Shown here in pieces: positions 37,728 through 38,138 of a stretch of DNA of 38,138 bases (positions are counted from its first letter, which is position 1; each line of letters opens with the position of its first letter). Source of the DNA: Acidobacteriota bacterium (lineage in GTDB: Bacteria; Acidobacteriota; Thermoanaerobaculia; Thermoanaerobaculales; Sulfomarinibacteraceae). Location: assembly GCA_013152925.1 (NCBI GenBank), contig JAADFK010000004.1:1-38138 (forward strand), read 5' to 3'. The notes under the pieces were generated by a model that saw nothing but the letters and a program-made list of their open reading frames with translations, was not told where the DNA came from and did not search any database. The translations under genes were made by a program, and so were the position numbers.

Positions 37728-38010
37728 GGACGTGCCGCCCACGTACTTTCTCCCGAGCGCGCCAACGATCCCTTCACGCTCCGGAGGGAAGTGCGTGAGT
37801 GGCACTCCACGGGAAGGGCGGCCGGAGCATTCGTGTGCCCTCGAAGGAGGCGTTCCGCGACGCATTCCGGCGGGCGCTGCCCAAGCGCTCTCATCACCCC
37901 TCGCGTCGCGCCCGCCGGATGCGGACGGCGCTCCCGGGCGGGCCTCCGCCCGCCCGCACGGGAGCGAACGCCGGCGCCTAGGAGAACCGGTCCCCCGCGC
38001 GCCAAGGGCA
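37728..38010 (+). repeat. Multi-hairpin intergenic element, copy 2
   Basis: H1 37732-37754/37786-37805; H2 37865-37877/37908-37918; H3 37926-37973 (CGGCG-CTCCCGGGCGGGC-CTCC-GCCCGCCCGCACGGGAG-CGAA-CGCCG). Confidence 0.85.
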
Positions 38011-38138
38011 GATTACCCAAAAAAACAGTGTCCCCTTTTCCCTTTCTCAACGGTGTTGGCAATTGCCGAAAATGTTCGGTGGTGGATGGCCCTGGAAGGG
38101 TGGTCTCGTGGGTTTTCGCGACTTTGGGTTTTGGGCAT

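Noticed and set aside
37334-38062. 242-aa ORF upstream of plsC as an additional gene
   Set aside because: Composed entirely of the inverted structured repeats; Arg/Pro-rich translation with no recognisable domain.
1-38138. tRNA/rRNA genes
   Set aside because: No conserved tRNA or rRNA sequence blocks recognised on either strand by eye; a tRNAscan/Infernal run would be needed to exclude them.

Overview
This is a high-GC bacterial chromosomal window; the protein mix suggests an Acidobacteriota-like organism, but that is inference. Most of it is ordinary chromosome: RNase G/E, FolE, CoaD, a GT4 glycosyltransferase, an ABC-2 permease, an Mrp/ApbC P-loop ATPase, PlsC, an alpha/beta hydrolase, and a compact tetR-OMF-MFP-RND efflux operon. 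It also carries a large set of secreted or surface proteins: an S55 (SpoIVB-type) peptidase coupled to a propeller-like protein, an FG-GAP/VCBS protein, a PKD/BACON protein, and an Asp-box propeller with a duplicated C-terminal module. The accessory part, about 21.3-23.7 kb, is a repeat-rich island with an ISL3-like transposase remnant and a RelE/Phd-type toxin-antitoxin pair. The most interesting signal I found is a ~280-nt intergenic element present three times: 30.38-30.67 kb (+), 37.73-38.01 kb (+) and 37.41-37.66 kb (-). Each copy can fold into the same three hairpins, and sequence-divergent copies keep pairing by compensatory changes. Other candidates are a three-gene XRE/TPR/secreted-protein operon with a clear promoter, an apparently circularly permuted S55 peptidase, and a shared undescribed C-terminal module in the large surface proteins. 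All family assignments come from reading motifs by eye; no database search was run.
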